A stretch of 64,000 nucleotides of DNA. Source: Rugamonas apoptosis (GTDB taxonomy: Bacteria; Pseudomonadota; Gammaproteobacteria; Burkholderiales; Burkholderiaceae_D). The translations under genes and the position numbers were made by a program. Below the pieces are notes generated by a model that worked only from the letters and a program-made list of their open reading frames with translations, did not search any database and was not told the DNA's origin. This document shows positions 63,785-64,000 of the stretch, piece by piece. The DNA lies in NCBI RefSeq assembly GCF_014042355.1, contig NZ_JACEZU010000011.1, forward strand, positions 174,722-238,721, given 5' to 3'. Every line of letters begins with the position of its first letter. Within the stretch, counting starts at the first letter, position 1.

Positions 63785-64000
63785 CAACGAAAGTTATCAC
63801 TCTTTACAATTCAACCGGCATTTGGCGTTAGCATGGCGGGCACCATCACCGGCGGACCGGGCCTCGCAGCCGGCCCCGTTACTATATACAGACCTTGATC
63901 CTCAAGGTTTTGGCCAGCCAAGTTCGGCATGATTGTTGCCCCCAGTCGTCCATGATCCGGGGGGTGTTGTCACCGGACTTGGTGGGTGGCTGGTGATCGC
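63785..64000. other. Region downstream of glnE to the window end
   Basis: These 216 bases contain no recognisable gene start or RNA. Short frames such as the one at 63832 end after about 20 codons. A GC-rich inverted pair (CCGGCGGACCGGG) is near 63850. The next gene lies outside the window. Confidence 0.4.

Noticed and set aside
61154..63787. 877-residue open frame antisense to glnE
   Set aside because: Shadow frame with biased composition and no ribosome binding site.

Overview
The window is a high-GC betaproteobacterial chromosome segment. The translation cluster (scpB-rluB-rimP-nusA-infB-rbfA-truB-typA-dusA), the PEP-CTERM surface protein, the many TonB-dependent receptors and the style of the proteins point to Oxalobacteraceae (Massilia, Duganella or Janthinobacterium type). 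That placement is inference from gene content; no 16S gene is present.

Layout. 1-2.7 kb: the start of an unidentified protein, then a secreted lipase with a short lipase-chaperone-like partner. 2.7-11.2 kb: a beta-glucan or cello-oligosaccharide locus with a LacI-type regulator, TonB receptor, GH1 beta-glucosidase, MFS permease and GH9 enzyme, plus palindromic operators. 11.3-14.3 kb: an HD-GYP protein, a decayed hicAB module, short repeats and tRNA-Ser. 14.3-19.7 kb: acs, class I fumarase, murI and two identical tRNA-His genes. 19.8-25 kb: a PEP-CTERM protein, small hypothetical proteins, two tandem secreted TonB-C-like mini-proteins and a chemoreceptor.

25.1-37.9 kb: the translation and ribosome-maturation cluster on the minus strand. 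An intrinsic terminator lies between the apparent rimP promoter and the rimP start. A perfect 64-bp palindrome lies between truB and typA. 38.2-40.7 kb: glucokinase, a gene relic and a DedA-rhodanese fusion. 40.7-52.8 kb: a yejABEF-like peptide ABC transporter, divergent from two paralogous TonB receptors. 52.9-63.8 kb: aroG behind a classical-looking attenuator, then tldD, a nitrilase-family amidase, yhdP and glnE.

The most notable signal is upstream of aroG. A sigma70-like promoter is followed by a 22-codon ORF with six Phe/Tyr codons in eight positions, then by an intrinsic terminator whose 5' arm can pair with the end of that ORF. This is the architecture of ribosome-mediated attenuation controlling the first step of aromatic amino-acid synthesis. 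Other notable items are the rimP leader terminator, the half-deleted hicAB that keeps its promoter and operator, and the lipase with its reduced chaperone.
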